Positions 1 to 9,550 of a stretch of DNA of 64,000 bases are shown here, piece by piece. The position numbers and the translations under genes are program-made. The first letter of the stretch is position 1. Each line of letters begins with the position of its first letter. The notes under the pieces were generated by a model. It saw only the letters and a program-made list of their open reading frames with translations. It did not search any database and was not told where the DNA came from. This stretch comes from Polynucleobacter sp. MWH-UH19D (lineage in GTDB: Bacteria > Pseudomonadota > Gammaproteobacteria > Burkholderiales > Burkholderiaceae), in contig NZ_CP099571.1 of NCBI RefSeq assembly GCF_040409795.1, positions 248,001 to 312,000 of the forward strand. The letters run 5' to 3'.

Positions 1-2
1 TA

Positions 3-833
3 GTGATTCGCAGCAGTCCAGCAGATGATGGTTTTGCCATTCCTCGTAACCGCGATGCTCGGTTTCGTTATTGCTTAGAAAAAAACATTGCCCATTTCGC
101 TGATTATGTTTGGTGGTTTACCGATGGAGCGTTGCACTATGCCAAAGTTCGTAACCCCAACTTAAATAGCAAAGGTAATGCTCATGGGTTCATGGTGTTG
201 CCAGGTGCGGAACCGCCAGGAGGCCTCAAGACAAATAAGGAACATCGCTATGGGGATAAGCTGCACTTATCTCATTCTGGATCACTAGCAAAAGACCGTT
301 CGATTTCAACTATTTTGTCTGCGCTACACTCTTTGTTTCAAAAGTATCCAGAGGCACGTCAGCAAATATGTATCAATGTGTATGGCGCTCCACTAGATGC
401 ATTGACCAAAGAAGCGCTTGAGCAATATCACTATCACGATGTCCTAATTGATCATGGGAGACTTGAAAAAGATCCTTTGAGCGGTATCTCAGGCCGAGAA
501 AGAGTTGTTCAGGAGTTACAAAAATCAGATGTATTAATACTCTTGCATGGAAATGACGAATGGTGTGCCGAATATATTCCCTCTAAGTTCTATGAATATC
601 TTTGGGCTGGCCGACCAATTTGGGGAATCACTCATCGCAATCCGCAGCTTGATCAAATGCTTTCTGAAAGGGGTGCCTATTTGAGTCATCAGACAGATAA
701 ACTAAGCATTGAAATGGCCCTAGAGCGAATTTGGCTTGATTGGAGGGGTAGGCAACTGCAGATTCCCGAAGAGAAGCCTATAGATGTTAGGCAGGCAGTC
801 GCTACAATCTTAAATACAATCTCGGCAAATTAA
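3..833 (+). CDS. Glycosyltransferase, GT-B fold (5' end cut by window)
   Basis: This is the C-terminal part of a probable GT-B glycosyltransferase acting in the cytoplasm on a surface polysaccharide. The visible 276 residues begin at a GTG, but the frame is open to the window edge, so the true start probably lies upstream. Residues 89-97 (LSHSGSLAK) look like the start of a donor-binding Rossmann domain, and residues 193-206 (PSKFYEYLWAGRPI) match the conserved K-x-xEYL-x-G-x-P segment that binds the nucleotide-sugar in GT4-like enzymes. The next gene, also a transferase, follows 32 bp later on the same strand. Donor and acceptor cannot be read from the sequence. Confidence 0.72.
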   Translation: MIRSSPADDGFAIPRNRDARFRYCLEKNIAHFADYVWWFTDGALHYAKVRNPNLNSKGNAHGFMVLPGAEPPGGLKTNKEHRYGDKLHLSHSGSLAKDRSISTILSALHSLFQKYPEARQQICINVYGAPLDALTKEALEQYHYHDVLIDHGRLEKDPLSGISGRERVVQELQKSDVLILLHGNDEWCAEYIPSKFYEYLWAGRPIWGITHRNPQLDQMLSERGAYLSHQTDKLSIEMALERIWLDWRGRQLQIPEEKPIDVRQAVATILNTISAN

Positions 834-865
834 CAGCCAAGCCCTCAACTTTAATGAACTGACCT

Positions 866-1786
866 ATGTTGAACTTTGTCCTATATTGCTGCACTTTTCG
901 CAAAGATCTGACAAGAACGGTTAAGCTTGCACAGAGTATTCAAAAGTATAATAAGACTCGAATTCCTTTTTATGTCTCTGTTCCCGGTGATGATGTAGAG
1001 CTGTTTAGGGAATACCTAAAAGACTTTGAAGCGATTGTTTTTGATGAGCTAGATATTTTTAGGGCAAACCCAAAGCTAGATATAAAAAAGCTCTATGAAA
1101 TTCGTGGGGGGCTACGACAGCAGGTAATTAAGTCCGAGTTTTGGAGATTGGAGATCTCTGAAAACTATTTAGTCCTCGATTCTGATTGCATTTTTATTCG
1201 CGACTTTGATGAGAGCGACTTTATCGTCAAGGACGATATTCCTTATTCGGTAATTCATGAAGGGCGAGATGTTCTTCAGGCAACCGAGCGCTTTGGGCCA
1301 AAGAAAATTCGTCAACATTTCCTTGCTGACCGTGAGCCAATCAAAGCAGCTTTAAACCGTACAGGCGTGACCTATGACTTTGGCTACGCTCCATTTTTAT
1401 GGAGTCGAAAAGTTTGGGAGTCGTTAGATAAGAATTATCTGACACCAAATCATATGAACTTTTTAGATGCAGTGCTTTTATGTGGCTCTGAGTTCACTTG
1501 GTATGGCGAGTCGCTAGTGAACTTTCGTGCCATACCCATATATCCTCGCGAGCAATTATTTATGCACTATCACTATGAACATCAATTATGGGCACATCAA
1601 ATACTTGGTTACGATGAGAAACTGCTTGCTAATGATTATCTCGGAGTCGTATATCAGTCAAACTGGGAAAGTTGGGGGGATTACGGGCCATCTAACAAGA
1701 GCGTCATGTCCAGAATTTGGCGCACCTTCAAGCGGGCGCTAAAAAAGATTCAGTTCAAATTCTCATTGCTGTTAGGCTTCATTTAA
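866..1786 (+). CDS. DUF6492-like glycosyltransferase
   Basis: A 306-residue soluble protein with the look of a GT-A type glycosyltransferase of the DUF6492 kind. The N-terminus (FVLYCCTFRKDLTRT) is a beta strand leading into the nucleotide-binding fold, and residues 104-108 (LDSDC) form a DxD metal/nucleotide-sugar site preceded by a hydrophobic strand. The C-terminal 30 residues are rich in Lys/Arg and hydrophobic residues and could touch the membrane. It sits in a run of plus-strand polysaccharide genes with short spacing to both neighbours, which suggests one transcript. The sugar transferred is unknown. Confidence 0.68.
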   Translation: MLNFVLYCCTFRKDLTRTVKLAQSIQKYNKTRIPFYVSVPGDDVELFREYLKDFEAIVFDELDIFRANPKLDIKKLYEIRGGLRQQVIKSEFWRLEISENYLVLDSDCIFIRDFDESDFIVKDDIPYSVIHEGRDVLQATERFGPKKIRQHFLADREPIKAALNRTGVTYDFGYAPFLWSRKVWESLDKNYLTPNHMNFLDAVLLCGSEFTWYGESLVNFRAIPIYPREQLFMHYHYEHQLWAHQILGYDEKLLANDYLGVVYQSNWESWGDYGPSNKSVMSRIWRTFKRALKKIQFKFSLLLGFI

Positions 1787-1794
1787 TTTTTTTG

Positions 1795-2601
1795 ATGATG
1801 TTGAGTCTTCCTAATGTCACTTTATTATGTGTTGAGACTCGAGATCCCAATTTAGCCCATTGGGCAATAAAGCAATGTACAGAAAAAGCAAGCTTTTCCC
1901 AGGTTGTTCTGATCACAAACTTAGGGTTGCTCAAAGAGTACGAGCCGAATATTAAGTATGTTGCTGCGCCTAACATTCAGACCACTAAAGATTACTCCGA
2001 TTTGCTACTTACGGGTATTGAAGAGTATGTGTCTGGTACCCATGTGCTGATAATCCAATGGGATAGTTTTATCATTCGATCGGATCTTTGGCAGGATCAT
2101 TTTTTAACTTATGACTATATAGGTCCAGTTTGGCCTCATCACCCAGAAAATCCGGTAGGCAATGGCGGTTTCTCACTGCGTTCAGTTAAATTACTAAAAG
2201 CGATTAAACAGCCTGGCTTTGTAAAGAAACATCCAGAAGACTATTGTATTTGTGTGGATAACAGAGAATTTTTGGAGAAGAAATACGGCATCCATTTTGC
2301 TCCAGCCGAAATTGCTGAACAATTTGCTGTTGAGCGTTCTCTATGGCATCCTGCGTTTGGGTTTCATGGATTTTTTAATTTTGGTTATGTTTTAGATGAT
2401 GACCAGCTAAGCTTATTTTTAAACCTAATGCCTGCCTCTGGAATGAGTGGGATTGATACCTACGACTTAATTACTTCTTTGCGTCATCAAAATAGAAATC
2501 AGCTTGCGATAGAAATAGCTGATAGAGTGAAATTCAAATGGAAAATGCGTAGGCACTTTTTCAAACTAAAGTGGTGGCTCTTGACCCAAAAATTTAAATG
2601 A
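1795..2601 (+). CDS. DUF5672 family protein, putative glycosyltransferase
   Basis: The likely start is the ATG at 1795; the frame is open further upstream but that stretch lies inside the preceding gene. The 268-residue product has the hallmarks of DUF5672 proteins, which occur in polysaccharide clusters and are thought to be GT-A glycosyltransferases: a WDS segment at residues 89-91 in the DxD position, YDYIGPVW at 106-113 and GNGGFSLRS at 122-130. Its stop codon overlaps the start of the next gene by 4 bp (ATGA), so the two are probably translationally coupled. Activity has not been shown for most members of this family; role here is inferred from context. Confidence 0.7.
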   Translation: MMLSLPNVTLLCVETRDPNLAHWAIKQCTEKASFSQVVLITNLGLLKEYEPNIKYVAAPNIQTTKDYSDLLLTGIEEYVSGTHVLIIQWDSFIIRSDLWQDHFLTYDYIGPVWPHHPENPVGNGGFSLRSVKLLKAIKQPGFVKKHPEDYCICVDNREFLEKKYGIHFAPAEIAEQFAVERSLWHPAFGFHGFFNFGYVLDDDQLSLFLNLMPASGMSGIDTYDLITSLRHQNRNQLAIEIADRVKFKWKMRRHFFKLKWWLLTQKFK

Positions 2602-3947
2602 AAATTCAAGAAAAGTACCTAGCTAACATTTCTGTTTTGAGCGCCTGTACTCTATTGTGGATATGGGTATTGCCAGACACAATCGCTTTGAGAAACATCC
2701 TGTTAGTCATCGGTGCAATAACTGGAATTCTAATGATTTGGCAAAACAGAAATCTATTTACACAACCAAGCATAAGGTTAGCCCCACTACTTTTGATCTC
2801 ATGTATTTTTGTATGGGTTGCTGTTCATTACCTCTTTTTTTCAATCAATCCGCAATTAGAACTTTCTGAAATTAAAAGTTTATGGCTTCGAGCGTTTGCT
2901 GGTGCATTAATGGCAACCGGATTAGCAATTGCACTTCAGAGAAATCAGCATCTACAAAAATATTTTTTCTTTAGCTTATTTGCCGTCCCAATTATTAATT
3001 TGTTTGCTTATGTATATGCAAGCTATTTACATGATGGCTTAGTCAAACCAAATGAATTTGTAAGATTTCTATTTATCAAAATTGAAACAACATACTTTGG
3101 GGCAATAGCTTCTGCATTTGCTATCGCAAACTTAATTTATTTTTTGATATTTAGGAGGGGGAAGATTGGAGTCTTGAATTGCATGCCTTTTTTGATCGGG
3201 TTGGCTCTGGTGCTGCTGTCTTCATTAATTGTTGGAACTAAAAATGGTGTCGCAATATCCATCGCTTTATGTCTATTTTTTGGGGCGGTATTGTTTCTGG
3301 ATGCTCTAAGGAATATTCGCAAGAGAAATGTATTAAGTATTTTCATTTGTGGATTAATTGTTGTGGTTGTCGCGCTAGTCTGGAAGGGCCATAAATCAAC
3401 TGCTTACGAGGGTTGGGATACCCTGTTTAGCGATGCAAAAATTGCAGTGCAAATTGATAAGTATCACCAGTGGCAAAAAGGTGAACATCAATTTGAGCGG
3501 CCTACTAACGATATTGGGACGCTTGTGGTTGGTAATACATACTTTAGGCTGGCCTGGGCAACAGTTGGCTTGCGATTGATAAAAAATTACCCTTTTGGAT
3601 ATGGATCAATTAATCGATCATTTGTTGGCTTGCTTGATGAGGCTGGATTGGAGCATGTTCATCAAGGTCAAGTTCATAGCGGATGGATTGATTTTGGATT
3701 GGCCTATGGAGTTCCTGGTTTAGTATTTATTTTTTTAGCGATGTTGAGCATTATTTTGTTTGGATTAGTTAATCCATCTTTATTGAATTTATGTGGAGCG
3801 ATGATTTGCGTAGCATTGATTCCAATGGGTATCATTGCTGAAATTACATATAAGCAATATTTTGAAGCAACTATATTTTTTCTATGTTTGGCAGCATCTC
3901 TTATTTTCCTAGAGAGATCATCGAATAAAAAATTACCAAATGATTAA
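2598..3947 (+). CDS. O-antigen ligase/polymerase family membrane protein
   Basis: A 449-residue inner-membrane protein with about ten to twelve hydrophobic segments. A large periplasmic loop near residues 265-360 ends in HVHQGQVHSG followed by IDFGLAYGVPG (353-374); the His-containing loop followed by a Gly-rich membrane segment is typical of the WaaL/Wzy superfamily, and this spacing fits O-antigen ligases better than polymerases. WaaL moves undecaprenyl-linked glycan to the lipid A core in the periplasm. A second protein of the superfamily lies at 61375-62580, so one may be ligase and the other polymerase; that split is inference. Overlaps the upstream gene by 4 bp and the downstream gene by 8 bp. 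Confidence 0.75.
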   Translation: MKIQEKYLANISVLSACTLLWIWVLPDTIALRNILLVIGAITGILMIWQNRNLFTQPSIRLAPLLLISCIFVWVAVHYLFFSINPQLELSEIKSLWLRAFAGALMATGLAIALQRNQHLQKYFFFSLFAVPIINLFAYVYASYLHDGLVKPNEFVRFLFIKIETTYFGAIASAFAIANLIYFLIFRRGKIGVLNCMPFLIGLALVLLSSLIVGTKNGVAISIALCLFFGAVLFLDALRNIRKRNVLSIFICGLIVVVVALVWKGHKSTAYEGWDTLFSDAKIAVQIDKYHQWQKGEHQFERPTNDIGTLVVGNTYFRLAWATVGLRLIKNYPFGYGSINRSFVGLLDEAGLEHVHQGQVHSGWIDFGLAYGVPGLVFIFLAMLSIILFGLVNPSLLNLCGAMICVALIPMGIIAEITYKQYFEATIFFLCLAASLIFLERSSNKKLPND

Positions 3948-4827
3948 AAATATTTGTCTTATAAATAATTACAACAATCAGAAATTTATTAGTGATTGTT
4001 TAGATTCGGTATTTACGCAGACCCATCCATTTGATCAAGTAATTATTGTTGACGATGGATCCACGGATAATTCACTACAAATTATTGATCAGTTTTTGCA
4101 AAAATATACCCATCTTAAATTATTAAAAAAAATAAATGAGGGACAATTTTCAACCTTTAATGCGGCATTGACTTTGCTTCCAGACAAGGCGCAGATTTTT
4201 TTATTGGATGGTGATGATATTTTCCCGAGAGATTATCTTGAGCAGGTATTAAGGCTGGTACGTAGTCAGCATTGGGATTTTGCATTCTGTGAGCAACAAA
4301 AGTTCATGGATGGCGCTCTATCGCCAACCTCTGTGGTTATTGGTAAAACGAAAGCGCATAAATTTTCTGTTACTAGTGCTTTAACAAGAAGTAGGCAATG
4401 TTGGATAGGGGCTCCTACTTCATGCCTTTCGCTCTCGAGCGATTTGTATAAAAAAATATTTCCCTATCCCCATATTCAAGATAAAAGTTTTTGGGCTGAT
4501 AACTTAATGATCTATGCTGCTTCAATACTAGGTGCGAAAAAGATTTTTCTATCTGGTATTGGGATTGGTTGGAGAGTACATGCTAGCAATGACAGTAAAA
4601 AGACATATTCATCTGAAGATATAGAAGCGCGAGAGCGTGCAATTAACCGCGCCTTTGATTGGTATTGCTCCAAGTATCAAATACCTAGATATCCTGGGGT
4701 TGTAGAGTTTTTTAGGGAATATAAACTTCTTGGAGACTACTGGAGGAAACGTTTAGATCTGCCTGGGTACTATAGGATGTTAAATAGATTAGTGAGGGCT
4801 AGAGTAAAACAGTTGTTTAGAAGCTAA
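3940..4827 (+). CDS. Family 2 glycosyltransferase
   Basis: A 295-residue GT-A enzyme of family GT2. The nucleotide-binding strand and loop are at residues 37-43 (VDDGSTD) and the metal-binding DxD region at 89-93 (LDGDD). No membrane segment is seen, so it works at the cytoplasmic face, adding one sugar to a lipid-linked or cell-surface glycan. It overlaps the O-antigen ligase-like gene by 8 bp and is the last gene of this plus-strand run; the next two genes are encoded on the opposite strand and converge on it with a 2-bp gap. Confidence 0.82.
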   Translation: MIKNICLINNYNNQKFISDCLDSVFTQTHPFDQVIIVDDGSTDNSLQIIDQFLQKYTHLKLLKKINEGQFSTFNAALTLLPDKAQIFLLDGDDIFPRDYLEQVLRLVRSQHWDFAFCEQQKFMDGALSPTSVVIGKTKAHKFSVTSALTRSRQCWIGAPTSCLSLSSDLYKKIFPYPHIQDKSFWADNLMIYAASILGAKKIFLSGIGIGWRVHASNDSKKTYSSEDIEARERAINRAFDWYCSKYQIPRYPGVVEFFREYKLLGDYWRKRLDLPGYYRMLNRLVRARVKQLFRS

Positions 4828-4829
4828 AG

Positions 4830-5738
4830 TTATGTACAGTGGGGCAAGTATTTTTTAAGTGGCCCCAGCACCGAAGTGGGAAGATTTTTTTGCTCTTCTT
4901 TGCTGAGTTCAGTTTGTCGATCATATAAGTCAAGCCCATTAAGAATTTTTCTCTGTATTTCTTGAGTAGATAAATTTTTGTATTGGCTCAAATTTTCAAC
5001 ATCGGTGATAGCTAAAACTTTGCTTAATATTTTTTCTTCATCCATGAAGTAGGAAAAATGCCAGCCTCCATTTTGAATATGGGGAAGACTGTCCTTTTGG
5101 CTCCGTAATTTATGCGGTAGTAACTGCCTTAGGGTGCTTAGATTGGTAAATATCGACCCATGGAAGAGATCTTTTGGGGCGGCATTTTGAATGTTGTAAT
5201 AAAAAAAGAGCTGCTGGCAGCTAAAGCAAAGATGTTTTTGCAATGAATTGGGGTTGCTTAAAACATGTATGGCCTCATCAATTGCTTTTTTATTTGGAAA
5301 TTCATCTAGATCGCTAAAGATGATGATGTCGGTTGGATCAAAGCGCCTTAAAGGTTTTAAAAGAGCATTCCTTTGGGAATCCTGTATTTTCCACAGCAAT
5401 CGGGTTGGTCTGTTGCGATAACGTATGCGCTTTATGAGCCAAAAAAAAGAATTTAGGTTGATATGTTCTTGGTGATAAATGATCTTGGTTGCGTGTGGCA
5501 GCATGGAAATCACATCTTTATCCAAGCCAAACCCTTTTTCTTTGCCCGAAAAATCAATATTTGCCTCGCTGATGATGAAATAATCTACGGTCTCCCCAAG
5601 GTATTCAAGGCGCGCCTTGAGTAGATCCATCTCGTTATAAAACAAGAACGTATCAATCAGAAGGGGTTTGTGATTTGTATGCAAGCTGAAATTATTTTCT
5701 AGTGAATTGACCAAGAAATCGTTCTGGATCTTTTGCAT
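4830..5738 (-). CDS. GT17-like glycosyltransferase
   Basis: A 302-residue protein resembling glycosyltransferase family 17, the family of the eukaryotic beta-1,4-mannosyl-glycoprotein GlcNAc transferase with many bacterial members in polysaccharide clusters. Diagnostic segments are FYNEMDLLKARL at residues 33-44 and FSDLDEFPN at 141-149, the latter holding the acidic cluster expected to bind metal and donor. It overlaps the upstream minus-strand gene by 47 bp, so the first 15 residues are read from DNA that also encodes the neighbour's C-terminus; no later start is available before the conserved core. The bacterial donor is unknown. Confidence 0.75.
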   Translation of the reverse strand: MQKIQNDFLVNSLENNFSLHTNHKPLLIDTFLFYNEMDLLKARLEYLGETVDYFIISEANIDFSGKEKGFGLDKDVISMLPHATKIIYHQEHINLNSFFWLIKRIRYRNRPTRLLWKIQDSQRNALLKPLRRFDPTDIIIFSDLDEFPNKKAIDEAIHVLSNPNSLQKHLCFSCQQLFFYYNIQNAAPKDLFHGSIFTNLSTLRQLLPHKLRSQKDSLPHIQNGGWHFSYFMDEEKILSKVLAITDVENLSQYKNLSTQEIQRKILNGLDLYDRQTELSKEEQKNLPTSVLGPLKKYLPHCT

Positions 5739-6474
5739 CTAGATAGCCTTGCTCAAGATGCAATGATAGTCCTGGTATGCAGACTCCTAAATAGCGTTTG
5801 GGCTTCGACCAAAATTTTAGGCGCCGTGGAATTTGCTTGAGGAAGCGAGATTTAGGCAGCATAGATTGTTTGGTAATGACGCAAAAGTTGTCAAAATCAA
5901 AATCTTTTTTTGCAGTTTTGGTTATCGACCAAACATCAGCATCAGCTTTTAATGTCTTTCCAGTAATGGCAAAAGTCATGGTGGTGGAATTAGTGGTTCG
6001 CCAGATCTGGTGGTCGCCTTTCACAATTTCCGTTGACTCCGAGAAGCGATTTGCTTTGGCGTAAGGATTGAGGGGTGTGTTTGATAATTTATATTTATCT
6101 GAATGATCGTATAGGGTGACATAGTCGAAGTATTTCAGTCCTTCTTCTATTGCTTCTGGTGCGGCAGGAAGGTGAAGGTAGTCATCTTCAATGAAATAGA
6201 AAATATCGTCATCTTTGGCAAATTCAAGAGCAAGTTCGTATAGCTTCCAGAATGAACCGGGGTTACCAAGTTGTGTCTCTACAAATTTGTCAAAACGATA
6301 TTCTGTATTAAGGTGCTTTAATAAATTTTCATCGCAATTGTCGGCGACACAAATCGATTCCCAATCTTTGAAGGTTTTAGAAAGATTCTTTAGGGAGTCA
6401 AACTTATTAATTCCGTCAACCTTAACCTTTGGGTAGCCTTTACTGCTAATTCGAAAAAGAATAATTTTGCGCAT
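5692..6474 (-). CDS. Putative glycosyltransferase (GT-A like)
   Basis: A 260-residue protein with no firm family call. The N-terminus (MRKIILFRIS) is a beta strand, and residues 93-100 (YFIEDDYL) give an acidic EDD cluster after a hydrophobic strand, as in GT-A nucleotide-sugar enzymes. It is the first gene of a two-gene minus-strand unit with the GT17-like gene, and diverges from rfbB across about 100 bp. Context and the acidic motif point to a polysaccharide glycosyltransferase, but the function is inferred and the protein may belong to an uncharacterised family. Confidence 0.55.
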   Translation of the reverse strand: MRKIILFRISSKGYPKVKVDGINKFDSLKNLSKTFKDWESICVADNCDENLLKHLNTEYRFDKFVETQLGNPGSFWKLYELALEFAKDDDIFYFIEDDYLHLPAAPEAIEEGLKYFDYVTLYDHSDKYKLSNTPLNPYAKANRFSESTEIVKGDHQIWRTTNSTTMTFAITGKTLKADADVWSITKTAKKDFDFDNFCVITKQSMLPKSRFLKQIPRRLKFWSKPKRYLGVCIPGLSLHLEQGYLDAKDPERFLGQFTRK

Positions 6475-6576
6475 TAAAGGGCCTAATTTCTAATAAAATC
6501 AATCGGTTATAATAATCTGAATCGCTATTACCTATTTATGAGGTTAATAGCCACTCCTCTAATAATAAGGTTATTT

Positions 6577-7635
6577 ATGATTTTAGTTACAGGTGGCGCG
6601 GGCTTTATTGGCGGCAATTTTGTGCTGGACTGGTTAAAGAGGCCAGTGTCTGAGGCCATCGTAAATCTTGACAAATTAACCTATGCTGGAAATTTAGCAA
6701 CTCTTTCATCTCTGCGGGATGATGCGCGACATGTATTTGTACATGGTGATATTGGTGATAAAGCATTAGTCTCCAAATTACTGAATGAGTATCAGCCACG
6801 AGCAATTGTTAATTTTGCCGCTGAGAGCCATGTTGATCGCTCGATTCATGGCCCAACAGAATTTATTCAAACTAATATTATGGGTACTTTCAACTTGTTG
6901 GAGTGCGCAAGGGAGTATTGGGGCGCCTTAAGTGCGGATGGTCAAAAGCAATTTCGCTTTCATCATGTATCTACTGATGAAGTTTATGGCTCACTCTCAG
7001 CAACTGACCCCGCGTTTTCTGAAACTAATTCGTATGAGCCAAATAGTCCTTACTCCGCTTCAAAGGCCGCTTCAGATCATTTAGTACGGGCGTGGTTTCA
7101 TACCTATGGACTGCCAGTGGTAACAACAAATTGCTCTAATAACTATGGCCCATATCATTTTCCAGAGAAGCTCATACCTTTGGTGATATTAAATGCGCTA
7201 AATGGCAAGCCATTGCCTATTTATGGGGATGGTCAACAAGTGCGTGATTGGCTATATGTCGGAGATCATTGCTCTGCTATAAGAGAGGTCTTGGCTAAAG
7301 GGGTGCTAGGTGAGACTTATAACATTGGCGGTTGGAATGAAAAGCCAAATATTGAGGTTGTAAAAACCATTTGCCAAATTTTGGATGAGCTTAAGCCTCG
7401 TACCGATGGTAAGTCCTACGCTGAGCAAATTACCTTTGTAAAAGATCGGCCGGGGCATGATCGTCGCTATGCCATAGATGCCGGCAAAATTGAACGCGAG
7501 CTTGGATGGCGCCCTGCAGAAACATTTGATACTGGCATTCGTAAAACGGTTCAGTGGTATTTGGATAATCCAGCTTGGGTTGAGGGCGTAGTCAGCGGGT
7601 CTTATCGTGATTGGTTGCAAAAGCAATACAGTTAA
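6577..7635 (+). CDS. rfbB: dTDP-glucose 4,6-dehydratase
   Basis: Second step of dTDP-L-rhamnose synthesis: NAD-dependent conversion of dTDP-glucose to dTDP-4-keto-6-deoxyglucose. The ATG at 6577 is chosen because it puts the Rossmann motif TGGAGFIG at residues 5-12; the frame is open to 6538 but adds an unrelated leader. The catalytic STDEVYG is at 132-138 and the YxxxK pair (YSASK) at 159-163, all standard for extended SDR dehydratases; 352 residues is the usual length. First of four rhamnose genes in the order rfbB-rfbD-rfbA-rfbC, with a short gap to rfbD. Confidence 0.96.
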   Translation: MILVTGGAGFIGGNFVLDWLKRPVSEAIVNLDKLTYAGNLATLSSLRDDARHVFVHGDIGDKALVSKLLNEYQPRAIVNFAAESHVDRSIHGPTEFIQTNIMGTFNLLECAREYWGALSADGQKQFRFHHVSTDEVYGSLSATDPAFSETNSYEPNSPYSASKAASDHLVRAWFHTYGLPVVTTNCSNNYGPYHFPEKLIPLVILNALNGKPLPIYGDGQQVRDWLYVGDHCSAIREVLAKGVLGETYNIGGWNEKPNIEVVKTICQILDELKPRTDGKSYAEQITFVKDRPGHDRRYAIDAGKIERELGWRPAETFDTGIRKTVQWYLDNPAWVEGVVSGSYRDWLQKQYS

Positions 7636-7649
7636 TTGCTAAGACCGAT

Positions 7650-8603
7650 ATGAAAATCATTGTCTTTGGTAAAGATGGGCAGCTAGGAAAGGCCTTTCAG
7701 AAAATATTTGCGATAACGCCATTTTCTAAGATTGCTGAAATTCAGTTTGTGGGGCGTAGTGATGTTGATCTTGCAGACCAAGAGGGTATTCGACGCATTC
7801 TTAATGCCTTTTCACCAAGCATTATTATTAATGCCGCCGCCTACACAGCAGTCGATAAGGCTGAGGATGAGGTCGATATTGCCTACGCAGTCAACGCTAA
7901 AGCACCAGAAGAAATGGCTCAATATGCCGTTAAGAACAATGCAATGTTTTTGCACTATTCCACAGATTATGTGTTTGATGGAAAAAAGCAGGGGGTATAT
8001 GTTGAGGGGGATCAGCGCAATCCTCTATGTGAATACGGTAGAAGCAAGGCTGCTGGAGAATTGGCAATTGAAACAGTTTTCCAGAAATCAACTTCTGGTA
8101 GGTTTGCCATATTTCGAACAAGTTGGGTATATGGAGATGGTGCAAATTTCATACGAACAATTTTGCGTTTAGCCAAAGAGCGTGATCAACTAAGAATCAT
8201 TGCTGACCAATATGGCGTGCCAACAAATGCAGATTGGTTGGCCAGGGTAAGTGTAAATTTCTTATTTGATCAAAGCTTGCAATTGACTCCATTTCCTTCC
8301 GGTGTTTATCACGTGGTTCCCAATGGTGAAATAACTTGGTATGGTTTGGCAAATCTTGCGATCAAATCTGCTCTTGATCAAGGCATTGCATTGAAAGCTA
8401 AACCCGAACAAATTAGCCCTATTTTGGCTGTTGAATATCCATTACCCGCGCCTAGACCCCAGAATTCTCGATTGAGTAATGCGAAGCTTCACTTTCTGAT
8501 TGAGCAACAGAATGATGTGACAAAATTAGAGCATTTGAATTACTCTTGGGAAGAAAGCGTACGCCAATATGTTTCTCAGCTTGCCCAAGATAGACTTATT
8601 TAA
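7650..8603 (+). CDS. rfbD: dTDP-4-dehydrorhamnose reductase
   Basis: Last step of dTDP-L-rhamnose synthesis: NAD(P)H reduction of the 4-keto group. With the ATG at 7650 (14 bp after rfbB) the protein has 317 residues. The cofactor loop is GKDGQLG at residues 7-13, followed by STDYVFDG at 104-111 and the catalytic YGRSK at 129-133, all as in RmlD. Upstream in-frame codons belong to a non-conserved extension overlapping rfbB. The four-gene unit supplies activated rhamnose for the glycosyltransferases on either side. Confidence 0.95.
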   Translation: MKIIVFGKDGQLGKAFQKIFAITPFSKIAEIQFVGRSDVDLADQEGIRRILNAFSPSIIINAAAYTAVDKAEDEVDIAYAVNAKAPEEMAQYAVKNNAMFLHYSTDYVFDGKKQGVYVEGDQRNPLCEYGRSKAAGELAIETVFQKSTSGRFAIFRTSWVYGDGANFIRTILRLAKERDQLRIIADQYGVPTNADWLARVSVNFLFDQSLQLTPFPSGVYHVVPNGEITWYGLANLAIKSALDQGIALKAKPEQISPILAVEYPLPAPRPQNSRLSNAKLHFLIEQQNDVTKLEHLNYSWEESVRQYVSQLAQDRLI

Positions 8604-8612
8604 GGAATACGC

Positions 8613-9536
8613 ATGATGGCAGCAAATCGTAAGGGCATTATTTTGGCTGGTGGATCTGGGACCAGACTCTATCCAGTTACGCAGGCGGTCTCTAAACAGC
8701 TGATGCCTGTTTATGACAAGCCGATGGTGTACTACCCTCTGACGACGCTGATGTTGGCTGGTATTCGCGACATTCTCTTAATTTCTACTCCTCACGACAC
8801 CCCTCGGTTTTCTGAATTACTCGGTGATGGCTCTCAATGGGGTTTGAATATTCAATATTGCGTTCAGCCTTCTCCTGATGGATTGGCTCAGGCATTCATA
8901 TTGGGCAAAAACTTTATTGGTAATCACACGAGTGCTTTGGTCTTAGGCGATAACATTTTTTATGGCCATGAATTAGTCAACAATCTAGAAAGTGCTGACG
9001 AGCGCCAACAAGGTGCGACTGTTTTTGCCTATCACGTGACCGACCCTGAGCGTTACGGTGTGGTGGAGTTTGATAAGTCTTATAAAGCTATTTCTATTGA
9101 AGAAAAACCTGTTGCACCTAAGAGTAGTTATGCGGTAACCGGGCTCTATTTTTATGACAATCAAGTGTGTGATATTGCAAGTTCGATCAAACCGAGTGCT
9201 CGAGGAGAGCTGGAAATAACGGATGTCAATCGCACCTATCTTGAGAGCGATCAACTAAGCGTAGAGATCATGGGGCGCGGATTTGCTTGGTTGGACACGG
9301 GAACCCACGACTCTTTATTAGATGCAGCAGGCTTCATTGCCACTCTCCAAAAACGTCAGGGACTCATGGTTGCGTGCCCAGAAGAAATTGCTTTTCGTCA
9401 AGGCTGGGTCGGGGCAGAAGAGGTCCAAAAAGTAGCATCACAGTTGAGTAAAAATAGTTACGGTCAATACCTTTCAAAAATCTTGCATGAAATGAAGAAT
9501 GGTTCTGAGCCAATTTCGCTGACCTCTAAAAAGTAA
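8613..9536 (+). CDS. rfbA: Glucose-1-phosphate thymidylyltransferase
   Basis: Makes dTDP-glucose from dTTP and glucose-1-phosphate, the entry step of the rhamnose pathway, and is normally feedback-inhibited by dTDP-L-rhamnose. The signature GGSGTRLYP spans residues 13-21 and KPMVYYPL lies at 36-43. At 307 residues it is full length for RmlA. An AAGGA ribosome-binding site stands 8 bp before the ATG at 8613; a second ATG follows directly and could be used instead. Sits between rfbD and rfbC with 9- and 14-bp gaps, consistent with one operon. Confidence 0.96.
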   Translation: MMAANRKGIILAGGSGTRLYPVTQAVSKQLMPVYDKPMVYYPLTTLMLAGIRDILLISTPHDTPRFSELLGDGSQWGLNIQYCVQPSPDGLAQAFILGKNFIGNHTSALVLGDNIFYGHELVNNLESADERQQGATVFAYHVTDPERYGVVEFDKSYKAISIEEKPVAPKSSYAVTGLYFYDNQVCDIASSIKPSARGELEITDVNRTYLESDQLSVEIMGRGFAWLDTGTHDSLLDAAGFIATLQKRQGLMVACPEEIAFRQGWVGAEEVQKVASQLSKNSYGQYLSKILHEMKNGSEPISLTSKK

Positions 9537-9550
9537 TTTTTATAAACCAT

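Noticed and set aside
7732..8172. 146-codon frame inside rfbD
   Set aside because: Out-of-frame shadow of a conserved gene.
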